Origin: Brachyspira hampsonii
Lineage (GTDB): Bacteria > Spirochaetota > Brachyspiria > Brachyspirales > Brachyspiraceae
Assembly: GCF_002214805.1 (NCBI RefSeq)
Contig: NZ_CP019914.1
Span: 620,001 to 684,000 of the forward strand
DNA: 64,000 nt
Reading direction: 5' to 3'
The notes beneath the pieces were generated by a model that ran no database searches, had not been told where the DNA came from, and was given only the letters and a program-made list of their open reading frames with translations. The position numbers and the translations under genes are program-made. Position 1 is the stretch's first letter. Each line of letters opens with the position of its first letter. This document shows, in pieces, positions 37,776 to 46,534 of the stretch.

Positions 37776-38462
37776 TTATTGTACATCTGTTAATTTATAT
37801 CCCATACCTCTAATGGTTATAATGTTTTCTTTAGTTAAATCAAGTTTTTGCCTTATTGATTTTATATGCATATCAATAGTCCTTGTTTCCATAGTGTGAT
37901 CAACGCCCCATACTTCTTCAAGCATAGTTTCTCTATCAACTACATTATTAGCATTTTCCATTAATAGCTTAAGTAAATCAAATTCTTTCTGTGTTAAAAT
38001 AACCTGCCTCTCTCCTACAAAAACATTTCTCTTCTTAACAATAAGTTTTATACCACCAAAAGTAAGTTCTTCGGCATCTAATCTTACATCTTTTTTTCTT
38101 AAATTTGCCTTAATTCTTGCAAGAAGCTCAAGTACAGAAAAAGGTTTAGGCATATAATCATCAGCACCCAAATTTAAACCTGTAACAATGTTTATTTCGC
38201 TAGTTTTAGCGGTAAGCATTATTACTTTAATAGGGAGATGGGCATAATCCGTTCTAATAATTTTTAATATTTCTGTACCCTCTATGTCAGGAAGCATTAT
38301 ATCAAGCAATACCAAATTAGGAGTTTGTTTTTTTAATGCCTCAAGCATATCATTACCGTTAGAAAAGCATTCTATAGTATATCCTGCTTCTTCAACAGTA
38401 TACTTAATAAGATCTCTGATATTATCATCATCTTCTACTGAGTAAATAAGTTCTTTATTCAT
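37776..38462 (-). CDS. PhoB/OmpR-type response regulator
   Basis: A 228-residue regulator with an N-terminal receiver (acidic pocket EDDDN, phospho-Asp 54 in LVLLDIMLPDIEGTE, Lys in MPKPFSVLEL) and a C-terminal winged helix (LTQKEFDLLKLLMENANNVVDRETMLEEVWG, TRTIDMHIKSIRQKLD). It is expected to be phosphorylated by the adjacent kinase and to activate or repress genes, but the target genes are not in this window as far as I can see. The phosphate pst genes are not here, so PhoBR naming is tentative. Confidence 0.92.
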   Translation of the reverse strand: MNKELIYSVEDDDNIRDLIKYTVEEAGYTIECFSNGNDMLEALKKQTPNLVLLDIMLPDIEGTEILKIIRTDYAHLPIKVIMLTAKTSEINIVTGLNLGADDYMPKPFSVLELLARIKANLRKKDVRLDAEELTFGGIKLIVKKRNVFVGERQVILTQKEFDLLKLLMENANNVVDRETMLEEVWGVDHTMETRTIDMHIKSIRQKLDLTKENIITIRGMGYKLTDVQ

Positions 38463-38521
38463 AAAATACTACCAAAATTAAAATATTTATTGTCAAATAA
38501 AACACTTTTTATATCATAAAT

Positions 38522-38551
38522 ATAATATAATAAAAAAATATTTTTTGTCAA
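38522..38551 (-). promoter_or_regulatory. Probable promoter of the response regulator
   Basis: Minus-strand TTGACA (38551-38546) is 16-18 bases from TATATT/TATTAT (38529-38522). A second TTGACA lies nearer the gene at about 38495-38490. Placement is therefore not certain. Confidence 0.4.
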
Positions 38552-38640
38552 AATATTTTATTCATACTAAAATAAATAATCTATTATGAAATATAAAACT
38601 TCTATATTTTACATTATGTAAAAAAATAGGAATTTAAATA

Positions 38641-38668
38641 TTGACTTATAATATTTTTATATTAAAAT
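38641..38668 (+). promoter_or_regulatory. Promoter of the DtxR-like gene
   Basis: TTGACT (38641-38646) and TAAAAT (38663-38668), 16 bases apart. The -10 ends only nine bases before the ATG at 38678, so the mRNA is probably leaderless. Confidence 0.6.
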
Positions 38669-38677
38669 CATTTATAT

Positions 38678-39091
38678 ATGAAACAAGAAATAACACCTAT
38701 ATTAGAAAATTATTTAGAAACTATCTACAATCTTGAAGTAGAAAAAAATTTTAAGGAAGCAATCAGAATAACAGATATAGCTGATTTAGTAGGACGCTCT
38801 AAAGCTAGTGTTAATACTGCTATTAAAACTTTGTCAAAATTAGGACATATAAAACATGAGCATTACGGAGATATAGAACTTACAGAAAGCGGCAGAGCTA
38901 TAGGAAAAGATATTGCTGAAAGACATGCCATATTCTACTACTTCCTTACAAAAGTATTAAATGTAGATGAAAAAATAGCTGATGAAGAAGCATGCTTAAT
39001 AGAACATGCTATGAGCAAAGATACTGTACATAAGTTTAAAGAGTTTCTTTGCGGATACTGCAAAAAAGAGAATATCTTTAATAAAAATTAA
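38678..39091 (+). CDS. DtxR/MntR-family metal-dependent repressor
   Basis: A 137-residue repressor. An N-terminal winged helix (LENYLETIYNLE, then ITDIADLVGRSKASVNTAIKTLSKLGHIKHEHYGDIELTESG) is followed by a dimer domain with the metal-ligand block RHAIFYYFL and EEACLIEHAMS, which has the Cys-x-x-Glu-His set of DtxR (C102/E105/H106) rather than the Glu-x-x-Glu-His of MntR. No SH3 domain, so it is short like MntR. An iron- or manganese-sensing role is inferred. It is divergent from the two-component genes; a Fe/Mn target is not visible here. Confidence 0.8.
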   Translation: MKQEITPILENYLETIYNLEVEKNFKEAIRITDIADLVGRSKASVNTAIKTLSKLGHIKHEHYGDIELTESGRAIGKDIAERHAIFYYFLTKVLNVDEKIADEEACLIEHAMSKDTVHKFKEFLCGYCKKENIFNKN

Positions 39092-39390
39092 TATACTTAT
39101 AATTTCATCTAAATATTTTAATACTATTTTTATAGTAATTATGATTTTTCTTTGCTTACAAGAAAATTAATTATTATTACAGTATTTTTAATACAGTCTG
39201 CAATTAATATTTAAATAAATCAAAATAAATATTAAGTGCAATTAAAAAATATTATAAAATGTATTATAATTTAATAAAACAAATGAAAATAAAACTATTT
39301 CTTACTAATATATAAAAAGATATTATAATGTTAAAAATGATTATTAATATGTCAAAACTATTTTTATATAATTCTGACATATTAAATAAA
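39092..39390. other. Gene-free AT-rich spacer
   Basis: Almost 300 bases between convergent genes. It holds scattered A/T runs and no ORF with a start, hairpin or tRNA that I can support. Confidence 0.5.
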
Positions 39391-40629
39391 TTATATTATT
39401 TCATCTTTTATCATATCATCAAAAGTCTGTCTTTTTCTTATGATATAATGTTTTTTATCATCAATCATAACCTGAGGTACAAGAAGTCTTGAATTATAAT
39501 TGCTTGACATACTAAACCCATAAGCTCCGGCATCAAGTAAAGCCACATAATCACCCTGCTCTAAAACACTGCATTTCCTATCATAAGCAAAAAAATCTGA
39601 ACTTTCGCATATAGGACCTACGAAGTCATAATTTGAAATATTATCTTTTTTAACTAAAGGATATATTTCATTATAAGCATCATACATAGCTGCCCTTACA
39701 TAATCATTCATACCGCCGTTTAATATAACATATTTTCTTCCAAGTTCTTCTTTAATATATTCAACTTTCATTATTAAAGCACCTGATTCTGCCACAAAAT
39801 ACCTTCCCGGCTCTGTTGTAACTCTTAAATTCATTTCTTTCAATAAACTAATGCTTTTAGATTTAAATTTATCAAAATCAAATCCTGAATTAGCCCTATT
39901 ATATCTTACTCCGTATCCTCCGCCTATATCAACATCTGTAATATTAAATCCTATACTATTAACTTCGCCTATTAAATCTTTCATTACTGAAATTGCTTTG
40001 TAAAAAGGATCGGAATCTATCATTTGTGAGCCTATATGCATTGATAATGATTCTATTTCTATATTATCCAAAGATTTTAATAATTCAGAATTCTCTTTTA
40101 TAGTTTTTATACTTATGCCAAATTTATTTCCGGTAACTCCTGTAGTAATCTTCTCATGAGTATGAGCATCAACATTAGGATTAACTCTTATAGAACATTT
40201 CACTCTTTTTTTAAGCTCCTTAGCTATATTATTAATTCTTACAGCTTCAGGAATGGATTCTATATTAAAACGTTTTATATTAAGCTCTATTGATTTTCTT
40301 ATCTCTTCCTCTGTTTTGGCAACTCCAGAAAATACTATATTCTCAGCCTTTCCTCCAGCCTTTATATATTTCAAAGTCTCTCCTATAGATACAACATCAG
40401 CACCTATACCCTCTTCAGCCATAATTTTTAATATAGATAAATTATTTTCTGCCTTAACAGCATAAACTATCAAAGCATCATTTAAAGGTAAAAATACTTC
40501 CTTTAAAAACCTTATTTTACTTAAAATATCATTCTTTGAATAAATATAAAAAGGAGTACCATAAACTTCAGCAATATCCCTAATATCAATATTTTCGCAC
40601 ATCAATATATTATTTTTATACGCAATCAT
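39391..40629 (-). CDS. lysA: Diaminopimelate decarboxylase
   Basis: LysA removes CO2 from meso-diaminopimelate to give L-lysine, using PLP. The 412-residue enzyme has the barrel start with the PLP lysine in LIVYAVKAENN (near residue 54) and typical blocks GFNITDVDIGGGYGVRY and MNLRVTTEPGRYFVAESG, with the Cys of the second active site in VGPICESSDFF (near 341). It is the downstream partner of dapF at 16 kb. No lysine riboswitch was seen in the 32-base upstream gap. Confidence 0.95.
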   Translation of the reverse strand: MIAYKNNILMCENIDIRDIAEVYGTPFYIYSKNDILSKIRFLKEVFLPLNDALIVYAVKAENNLSILKIMAEEGIGADVVSIGETLKYIKAGGKAENIVFSGVAKTEEEIRKSIELNIKRFNIESIPEAVRINNIAKELKKRVKCSIRVNPNVDAHTHEKITTGVTGNKFGISIKTIKENSELLKSLDNIEIESLSMHIGSQMIDSDPFYKAISVMKDLIGEVNSIGFNITDVDIGGGYGVRYNRANSGFDFDKFKSKSISLLKEMNLRVTTEPGRYFVAESGALIMKVEYIKEELGRKYVILNGGMNDYVRAAMYDAYNEIYPLVKKDNISNYDFVGPICESSDFFAYDRKCSVLEQGDYVALLDAGAYGFSMSSNYNSRLLVPQVMIDDKKHYIIRKRQTFDDMIKDEII

Positions 40630-40661
40630 TATTCATTTCCCCTAATTTTTATTTAATTTTT

Positions 40662-41570
40662 TTAATTCAATATATCTGCTATATTCACAGATATAATTCC
40701 GTCATATTCTAAAAGCGGTAAATTATCTTCTAAAATTTTTAATGTTTCTTCGCTTTGATAATGCCCTATTCCAATCGCTATGCCGTACTCTTTAGACATT
40801 TTTATTAACTCCCTCCATTGCTTCATTATATAAGAATAATCTCTTTCATTATCCAAAAATACAGATCTCCTAGCTGTCTTTAGTCCATATTTTAAAGCCA
40901 TATCATATATCAAACTGCCGGACACCGTATAAGAATCTATAAAATATTTATCATTATTCTTAGCATAATTAAGCATATAAGAAACTATGCTCTCATCACA
41001 GCTTGCAAGCGAACCTGTATGATTATTCATTCCCTTTGCATAAGGCACCTTTGAAAATGAATAATCTAATAGTTTAAATACTTCATCTTCATTCATTGCC
41101 TTTCTTATTAAAGTCTTTTCTCCAAAATAATCGCTGCCTTCCATGGGTATATGCAAAATAACATTAACATTATTACTATATGCCGCATAAGAAAAATCTG
41201 TACTATGATAAGAATCAGGAAGAACAGCAAAAGTTATATTATATTCATTGGCTAAAGAAAAATATCTTTCAGAATTATCTAAAGTATTTCCGCTGTCATC
41301 TATAATAATACTTATACAATTACTATGTTCATTTATTTTATTTAAAATAGGTTTTGCAATATCAGGAGAGTTTATATCGGCTAAATGAAATATATCATTT
41401 GAAGGCTTTTCTGTTATATTTTTTTGCAAAATCGTATTGTCATTTGAGATGTTATAAACATTATCTGCATATTCAAAACTAATATTATAATTCTCTTTAA
41501 CCTTTATAAAAGTAAAGGCAAATATAAAAAGTATAATAATTGATAGTGCAAATATAAATATATTTTTCAT
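40662..41570 (-). CDS. Divergent polysaccharide deacetylase (YibQ-like)
   Basis: A 302-residue membrane-anchored protein. An N-terminal hydrophobic segment (about 4-22) is followed by a deacetylase-like barrel: SIIIDDSGNTLDNSERYF (about 90-107), the metal-site-like HIPMEGSDYFGEKTLI (about 150-165) and FIDSYTVSGSLIYDMALK. It matches the family of divergent polysaccharide deacetylases (E. coli YibQ), whose activity is not well defined. It likely acts in the periplasm, maybe on glycans. Thirty-two bases lie between it and lysA. Confidence 0.8.
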   Translation of the reverse strand: MKNIFIFALSIIILFIFAFTFIKVKENYNISFEYADNVYNISNDNTILQKNITEKPSNDIFHLADINSPDIAKPILNKINEHSNCISIIIDDSGNTLDNSERYFSLANEYNITFAVLPDSYHSTDFSYAAYSNNVNVILHIPMEGSDYFGEKTLIRKAMNEDEVFKLLDYSFSKVPYAKGMNNHTGSLASCDESIVSYMLNYAKNNDKYFIDSYTVSGSLIYDMALKYGLKTARRSVFLDNERDYSYIMKQWRELIKMSKEYGIAIGIGHYQSEETLKILEDNLPLLEYDGIISVNIADILN

Positions 41571-41630
41571 AAAAATATTAATATAAAAAAATAATATGTT
41601 AATAATATCTTATATAGTAATAAAAGTCAA

Positions 41631-41915
41631 TTACTTATGCAGCATATAATCAATACTTACAATAGCATGTTCATGGCATTTTGGACATTTTGGACACTTG
41701 GGAGAAAGTTTTTTAAAAAGTTTTTGTATGAAAGATTCTTTTTTGGATTCTGAATCAATTTTAACTATTTTCTCTCCATTTTCATCTTTTTCTATATCTT
41801 TAAAATCAAGTGATATAAGAGAAAGCTCTGAAGGTGCATTCAATTTTTCATCTAAAGTAAAAAAATATCCGCAGTTTCTGCATCTATAATGAAAAGGCGG
41901 CTTATCAGGAAACAT
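41631..41915 (-). CDS. Small zinc-ribbon protein
   Basis: A 94-residue protein with two Cys pairs: CRNCGYFF near residue 12 and CPKCPKCHEH near 75, together able to form a zinc ribbon. A charged middle section (IEKDENGEKIVKIDSESKKE) separates them. Known zinc ribbons of this type bind nucleic acid or act as adaptors, but no specific function can be assigned. It sits 26 bases downstream of the phosphatase gene and on the same strand. Confidence 0.6.
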   Translation of the reverse strand: MFPDKPPFHYRCRNCGYFFTLDEKLNAPSELSLISLDFKDIEKDENGEKIVKIDSESKKESFIQKLFKKLSPKCPKCPKCHEHAIVSIDYMLHK

Positions 41916-41941
41916 AAATTAACTCCTCTTATATAACAAAA

Positions 41942-42637
41942 TTATATATCTAATACCAATAATTTATCCTGCTCAGTATCAAAATGATCTGACATATAAA
42001 CAACATAATTATCTTTTTTTATGACACTTCCCGCTTTTACTCTATTATGTCCTACAACCTGATTATATCCTATCCATGCATCCTCATATAAATCTCCTGT
42101 ATCAGCCCATAATATTCCCGCAAATTTACTGCCTCCTCCCCTCCTGAAAGAAGCTATATTGCAGTCATCTTTATCATTTTTATAAACTATATTCACTATA
42201 TCATAAACATTATCAATATTAATATCTTTTATATCATATTTATGCTTTATATATTCAATCCATCCATTTGTAATTCCTGCATGAGTAAATATATAATTAT
42301 TTTCTATATGTATAGGACTAAAAATATCTGAATTATTATTAAATATTTCATGCATTTCTTCAGCATAACTCTTTCTATATCTGCTAGCTGTAGGATATCC
42401 CACTATATACTGAAAGTCATGATTTCCTATAAGAAGAACAATTTTATCATTATGATTCTTTTTAAACTCTATTACATCTTTTAAATTATTAACTATTTCC
42501 TCATCTGTAAAAGTAACCCAACTGTCATCGCTGTAATCTCCCATAAAAACTATCTTATCAAACTTATCAAATCTTCCTTCAATAAGTTTTTTCCAGCAAT
42601 TTTTTCCATGCAAATCTCCTATAACAGCAAACTTCAT
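41942..42637 (-). CDS. Calcineurin-like metallophosphoesterase
   Basis: A 231-residue phosphoesterase with all five family metal blocks: VIGDLHG (about 5-11), VFMGDYSDD (about 31-39), LIGNHDFQY (about 69-77), THAGIT (near 119) and VVGHNR (near 194). Such enzymes hydrolyse phosphoproteins, nucleotides or Ap4A. The start is placed at ATG 42637, with GGAGG 11 bases upstream; a TTG at 42646 is two bases from that site and overlaps the preceding gene. It is coupled to the HPr-like gene, so a phosphoprotein substrate is a possibility. Confidence 0.85.
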   Translation of the reverse strand: MKFAVIGDLHGKNCWKKLIEGRFDKFDKIVFMGDYSDDSWVTFTDEEIVNNLKDVIEFKKNHNDKIVLLIGNHDFQYIVGYPTASRYRKSYAEEMHEIFNNNSDIFSPIHIENNYIFTHAGITNGWIEYIKHKYDIKDINIDNVYDIVNIVYKNDKDDCNIASFRRGGGSKFAGILWADTGDLYEDAWIGYNQVVGHNRVKAGSVIKKDNYVVYMSDHFDTEQDKLLVLDI

Positions 42638-42642
42638 TTTTA

Positions 42643-43848
42643 TCAAATCCTCCTTGCAAGTCTAACTATATTCTGATAATCTATACTAGAATCATCATTA
42701 TTTTTTCCTGAAACTACAGCAACATAAATGCTCTCAAATTCTTTTTGCAAATAATCTTTAAACTCTTTTAGATTATCACTATATTCTTCTATATTAGATT
42801 TATTATTAATACATAAAGAAGGTTCATAATCGCCTCTTATCCTCTCAATAATATTATCTATAATACTTTCTTTTATTCCATAAATCTTTCCTATAGTCTG
42901 TACTATATTTATTACTCTATACATATTACTATTTGAATTAATATTTGCCATTGCTATATTATCTATCATATAAATATTAATAGAATAATCTGCTGATTTC
43001 CTTTTATCTTCAAGAACATAATCTAAAGTCTTTATAGCTTCATCAACAAAATTATTAATGATTATAGTATCATATTCTTCATGCAAATCTTCTATACCTA
43101 TAAGTTTTTCTTCTATAAATAATTTATAAAACTGATTAGCTAAATATTTTTTTATGTCATTAAAAAACATATATATATCAAAAAATTTCATATCTTTTCC
43201 TTTTACTACACTTACTAGATATGAAATAAAATTCTTTGTTCTGCTTTCCTTTATGGGTATTTCATAATGCGATGATAAACACTTTATTATATCGTATATA
43301 TTATTATTAATAACATCAACAATTTCAGTTTTATCATTATCTTTAATATACAAAATATTATTATCCGAATTTAGACTTTCCAAATGCAGAGAATCCCTTT
43401 TTTCTTTTAGGAGTTTTATTTTTTCTTCTATATTAATTTTTACTATTTCTTTTTTGTCATCAGGTGTTAAAGATAATATTTCTTTTTCTATATATCTATT
43501 ATGTTCAGCTTCTTCTTCCTTTCTTAATCTTTCTTTTTCTTTTTCTAATTCTTCTATTTTTTCTAAAGTATAAAATTTATTTTTGCACAAAAACTCCTCT
43601 ATATTTTTAATATTATTTTCTCTCTCATCTCCGTAAACATACAGTATAAATCTATCTCCATATTTTATATTAATAGCAGATATTCTCACAAAAGACTTAG
43701 CATTGACTCTTTTTCCATTCTGATTTTCTATTTCAATCTTATCATCTATAGTCTTAAAATAATCTACAATAGGATAAATCTCTTTGACATCTTTCACCAT
43801 ATCATTTCTACATTCAAATTCTTTAGATATAAAATCATTATTCTCCAT
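42643..43848 (-). CDS. Unknown protein with a Crh-like HPr domain lacking the active His
   Basis: A 401-residue cytoplasmic protein. Residues about 10-90 align with HPr, the PTS phosphocarrier: NGKRVNAKSFVRISAINIKYGDRFILYVYGDERENNIKNIEEFL matches HPr in strand order. The region that carries His15 in HPr (GIHARPA) reads DMVKDVK, so there is no phospho-His, while the serine that corresponds to HPr Ser46 is kept (Ser52). That pairing is what defines Crh. After a charged coiled coil (about 97-200) comes an unknown helical region. ATG has AGGA six bases upstream. Ends 5 bases before the phosphatase start. Confidence 0.5.
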   Translation of the reverse strand: MENNDFISKEFECRNDMVKDVKEIYPIVDYFKTIDDKIEIENQNGKRVNAKSFVRISAINIKYGDRFILYVYGDERENNIKNIEEFLCKNKFYTLEKIEELEKEKERLRKEEEAEHNRYIEKEILSLTPDDKKEIVKINIEEKIKLLKEKRDSLHLESLNSDNNILYIKDNDKTEIVDVINNNIYDIIKCLSSHYEIPIKESRTKNFISYLVSVVKGKDMKFFDIYMFFNDIKKYLANQFYKLFIEEKLIGIEDLHEEYDTIIINNFVDEAIKTLDYVLEDKRKSADYSINIYMIDNIAMANINSNSNMYRVINIVQTIGKIYGIKESIIDNIIERIRGDYEPSLCINNKSNIEEYSDNLKEFKDYLQKEFESIYVAVVSGKNNDDSSIDYQNIVRLARRI

Positions 43849-44225
43849 ATAGTATCCTATATAATTTTATTTAATTATCTAAATACAATTATATACAAAT
43901 ATAGAAACAAATCAATTAGTTATGTATAAAAACATATTAAAAACTATATGAAATAGTTATGTATATACCTATATAGGATATATAAAATATCTATATTAAA
44001 TTAGAATAATTTAATTAATTATCAATGACATAAATAAAATAACTTTAAACAATTAGATTTTTTAACTTTTTTAAACTTAAAAATTTCATTAAAAATGCTA
44101 TATTTATTTTAAATACATACATAAGAATACATATCGTACAAATCATACATAAAAACCCTTGAAATTCTAAATGATATTGTTTATAATAATAAAAAATAAA
44201 AATAACAGAGAAAAACAGAAAAAAT
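43849..44225. other. Divergent intergenic region with possible repeated operator
   Basis: 377 bases between the divergent HPr-like and HTH-GTPase genes. AGTTATGTATA occurs twice (43918-43928 and 43955-43965), and ATACAT recurs several times at 44113-44150. These could be binding sites for the HTH domain, but the region is AT-rich, so this is a guess. Confidence 0.3.
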
Positions 44226-45809
44226 ATGATTGATTTTAATTTAAAAGATATTAGAGAAAAAATTTTGAAGCTAACACAAAGCCAATTCGCTAAAATGTTA
44301 GGTGTGCGTCAGGATTATATTTCAAGATTAGAAAGAAATGCAAATAATATAACTCTTGACCTTTTGGATAAGCTTGCAGAAAATACAGGACTTACTATTG
44401 ATGAGCTTACAAAGTATAAGAAGAATTCTTTTGAAAGTGAAAATCCATATCTTTACGAGAATCTTATTAATATACAAGTCATCATAGATAAGTTAAATGA
44501 AGAAATAAGTGCGACGGATAAAAAGAATAATGATAAAATATCTGAACTGACTTCTGATATTTATAATAAAATCAGCGAAACTTTTGATATTGTTGTTTAT
44601 GGGAGATACAGTTCCGGAAAAACTTCATTTATAAATGCAATATTTGACAAAAATATTGACACGAATCCTTATTCTGAAGAAACGAATAATGATGAATATT
44701 ATTTGAATGATGATTCCAAACTGTTTAGAATTATTGAGTATAAGGAAAATCTTCTTAATACAAGAATATACAATAATCAAAACATGTTTATATATCTATG
44801 CGATATAAATGCATTTTCTCAGGAAGATATTACAAATATAAATGCCTTAGCAAATTTCATAGATGATTTCAGCAATATATCTGTAATATTCTCCAAAGCG
44901 AATATATTTGATGAAAATGAATTAGACAGTGTTATTGATAAAAAATTTAAAGCATTAAAAGATTTCATAGAGTCTTCTAATAATATAAAGAAAATAGATT
45001 TTTCTTTACTAAGAAAAAGATTTTTCCCATTTTCAATTAACAACACTAATTTAGTTAAGCAGATTAAAGATGACTTTGCTGAAAATGTAAAATATGCTTA
45101 CTATAACAAAATATTAACAAATATTAATTTCATTACAGAAATAATAGACAACAAAAATGATTTCCAAGAAAATGATAAATTAGAAGTTAATTTAAATAAA
45201 ATAAAAATATCAGTTAAAGAATCATTTAATGAAATATATAAAAATACCCTCAATATAGACAGAATAATTCAATCTATTGATGATAATAATGTATATAGAA
45301 AAAAAGATGATATAAAAGTATTATGCAACAGTATAAACTTAAATCTTGATACACAATTATATAATATGCTCGCTCTTACAAAAGAAGATTTTAATAGTAA
45401 AGAGCCAAATAAAATAAAAACTAATTTAGTAAATGCGGCTATTGGTATTTTACCTTCATTTGAGTTATTAAAAAACAGCTCAATGAAAATAATAAATATT
45501 ATAGGGGTATCTTTATCATTTCTTCCTAGTGTTGTATTTATATTATCAGGTTTTATGTCTTTCTCAGGAAATTGGAAAAAAACACTTTCTAAAAAAGTTA
45601 TTAAAGCTTATGAGGAAGAAAATGTGGTATCTAAATACAATAAAACTATAGATGAATATTTTAATAATTATTTAGCAAATCTAAAAGAAATAGATGCTAA
45701 AACAAAAGAAACTCTAAAATATCAAGAAGATGCTAAAATGTATAAAAATATAAAATCTATATTGAATAATTTTGCTTCTTATATAGAAACAGAAAAAAAT
45801 AAAAAGTAA
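44226..45809 (+). CDS. XRE-type HTH fused to a dynamin-like GTPase with a membrane segment
   Basis: A 527-residue protein. Residues 1-60 form a canonical XRE helix-turn-helix (TQSQFAKMLGVRQDYISRLERN). A coiled-coil-like linker follows, then a P-loop GTPase-like domain: G1 VYGRYSSGKTSF (about 123-133), a degenerate G3 (IIEYKENLL where DTPG is normal) and a G4-like SKAN (near 223). A strongly hydrophobic part at about 403-448 looks like a membrane hairpin, as in dynamin-like proteins. I do not know a named family with this order. No strong ribosome site is seen before ATG. It may control its own upstream region; membrane plus DNA binding in one chain is unusual. Confidence 0.6.
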   Translation: MIDFNLKDIREKILKLTQSQFAKMLGVRQDYISRLERNANNITLDLLDKLAENTGLTIDELTKYKKNSFESENPYLYENLINIQVIIDKLNEEISATDKKNNDKISELTSDIYNKISETFDIVVYGRYSSGKTSFINAIFDKNIDTNPYSEETNNDEYYLNDDSKLFRIIEYKENLLNTRIYNNQNMFIYLCDINAFSQEDITNINALANFIDDFSNISVIFSKANIFDENELDSVIDKKFKALKDFIESSNNIKKIDFSLLRKRFFPFSINNTNLVKQIKDDFAENVKYAYYNKILTNINFITEIIDNKNDFQENDKLEVNLNKIKISVKESFNEIYKNTLNIDRIIQSIDDNNVYRKKDDIKVLCNSINLNLDTQLYNMLALTKEDFNSKEPNKIKTNLVNAAIGILPSFELLKNSSMKIINIIGVSLSFLPSVVFILSGFMSFSGNWKKTLSKKVIKAYEEENVVSKYNKTIDEYFNNYLANLKEIDAKTKETLKYQEDAKMYKNIKSILNNFASYIETEKNKK

Positions 45810-45830
45810 ATAAAAAACAATATGAAATAA

Positions 45831-45865
45831 AAAAGAGCAGGTATTATCTTTATGCCTGCTCTTTT
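45831..45865. terminator. Bidirectional terminator
   Basis: AAAAGAGCAGG (45831-45841) pairs with CCTGCTCTTTT (45855-45865) around a 13-base loop with T-run after it, between the convergent GTPase and lipoprotein genes. Confidence 0.85.
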
Positions 45866-45886
45866 ATTATATTAAACTATAATATT

Positions 45887-46501
45887 TTAGCTATTAGTAT
45901 TCTCATTGCTGTAAACAGTCCAGCTGCTGTCTGGAAGCTGATAATATGAGTTCTCTATAAGTTTCTGTACATTTCTTCTATATAAAGCAGTTTCAACTTC
46001 TTTGATATTAGCCATACTTAGTTTAGGATCTGATAATATTAAATATTCTGCTATAGTTCTTCTGTCGGTATTTTCTTTTTCCATTATTTCTTTTATATAT
46101 TTTATTCTCTCATCACTGTATGCAGTTTTTGGTTTTGAAACATCAAATGCTATATAAGATAAATATCCGCCGTTATTTTCACCTATATAATAATTAGTTT
46201 TATACAAGTTTATTTCATCTTGATTGAACATGCTTCTTATTAAAGCTTCTTTATATCCCTGAGCTAATTCATCAGAAACATTTGTACTTACCATTATAAG
46301 ATTTAAATCTTCATCGCTTGAAAGAGTAGATATTTGGTATGCACTTTCATCTATCTGTCTGTATCTTCCCAAAACCTGAGCTTCTATTAAAGTTTTTCCT
46401 CCAAGCACTCTCATCTCAGGCTCCTGCACCACTATAAGTTTTGAACAGCTTGCAATAAATACCGCAATAAGTAAAACAAATATCATATTATACAATCTCA
46501 T
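45887..46501 (-). CDS. Lipoprotein, DUF1318/YdbL-like
   Basis: A 204-residue lipoprotein: signal peptide ends in lipobox IASCS (Cys19). The body contains VLGGKTLIEAQVLGRYRQIDE, which resembles the DUF1318 lipoproteins (YdbL-like) that go with AsmA/YdbH proteins, but the match is from memory. It sits 33 bases after the AsmA-like gene on the same strand, the expected partner. Likely in the periplasm, perhaps helping lipid or envelope protein transport. Confidence 0.5.
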   Translation of the reverse strand: MRLYNMIFVLLIAVFIASCSKLIVVQEPEMRVLGGKTLIEAQVLGRYRQIDESAYQISTLSSDEDLNLIMVSTNVSDELAQGYKEALIRSMFNQDEINLYKTNYYIGENNGGYLSYIAFDVSKPKTAYSDERIKYIKEIMEKENTDRRTIAEYLILSDPKLSMANIKEVETALYRRNVQKLIENSYYQLPDSSWTVYSNENTNS

Positions 46502-46534
46502 AAAACAAATATCTCCTCTCTATTTTCTATATTA

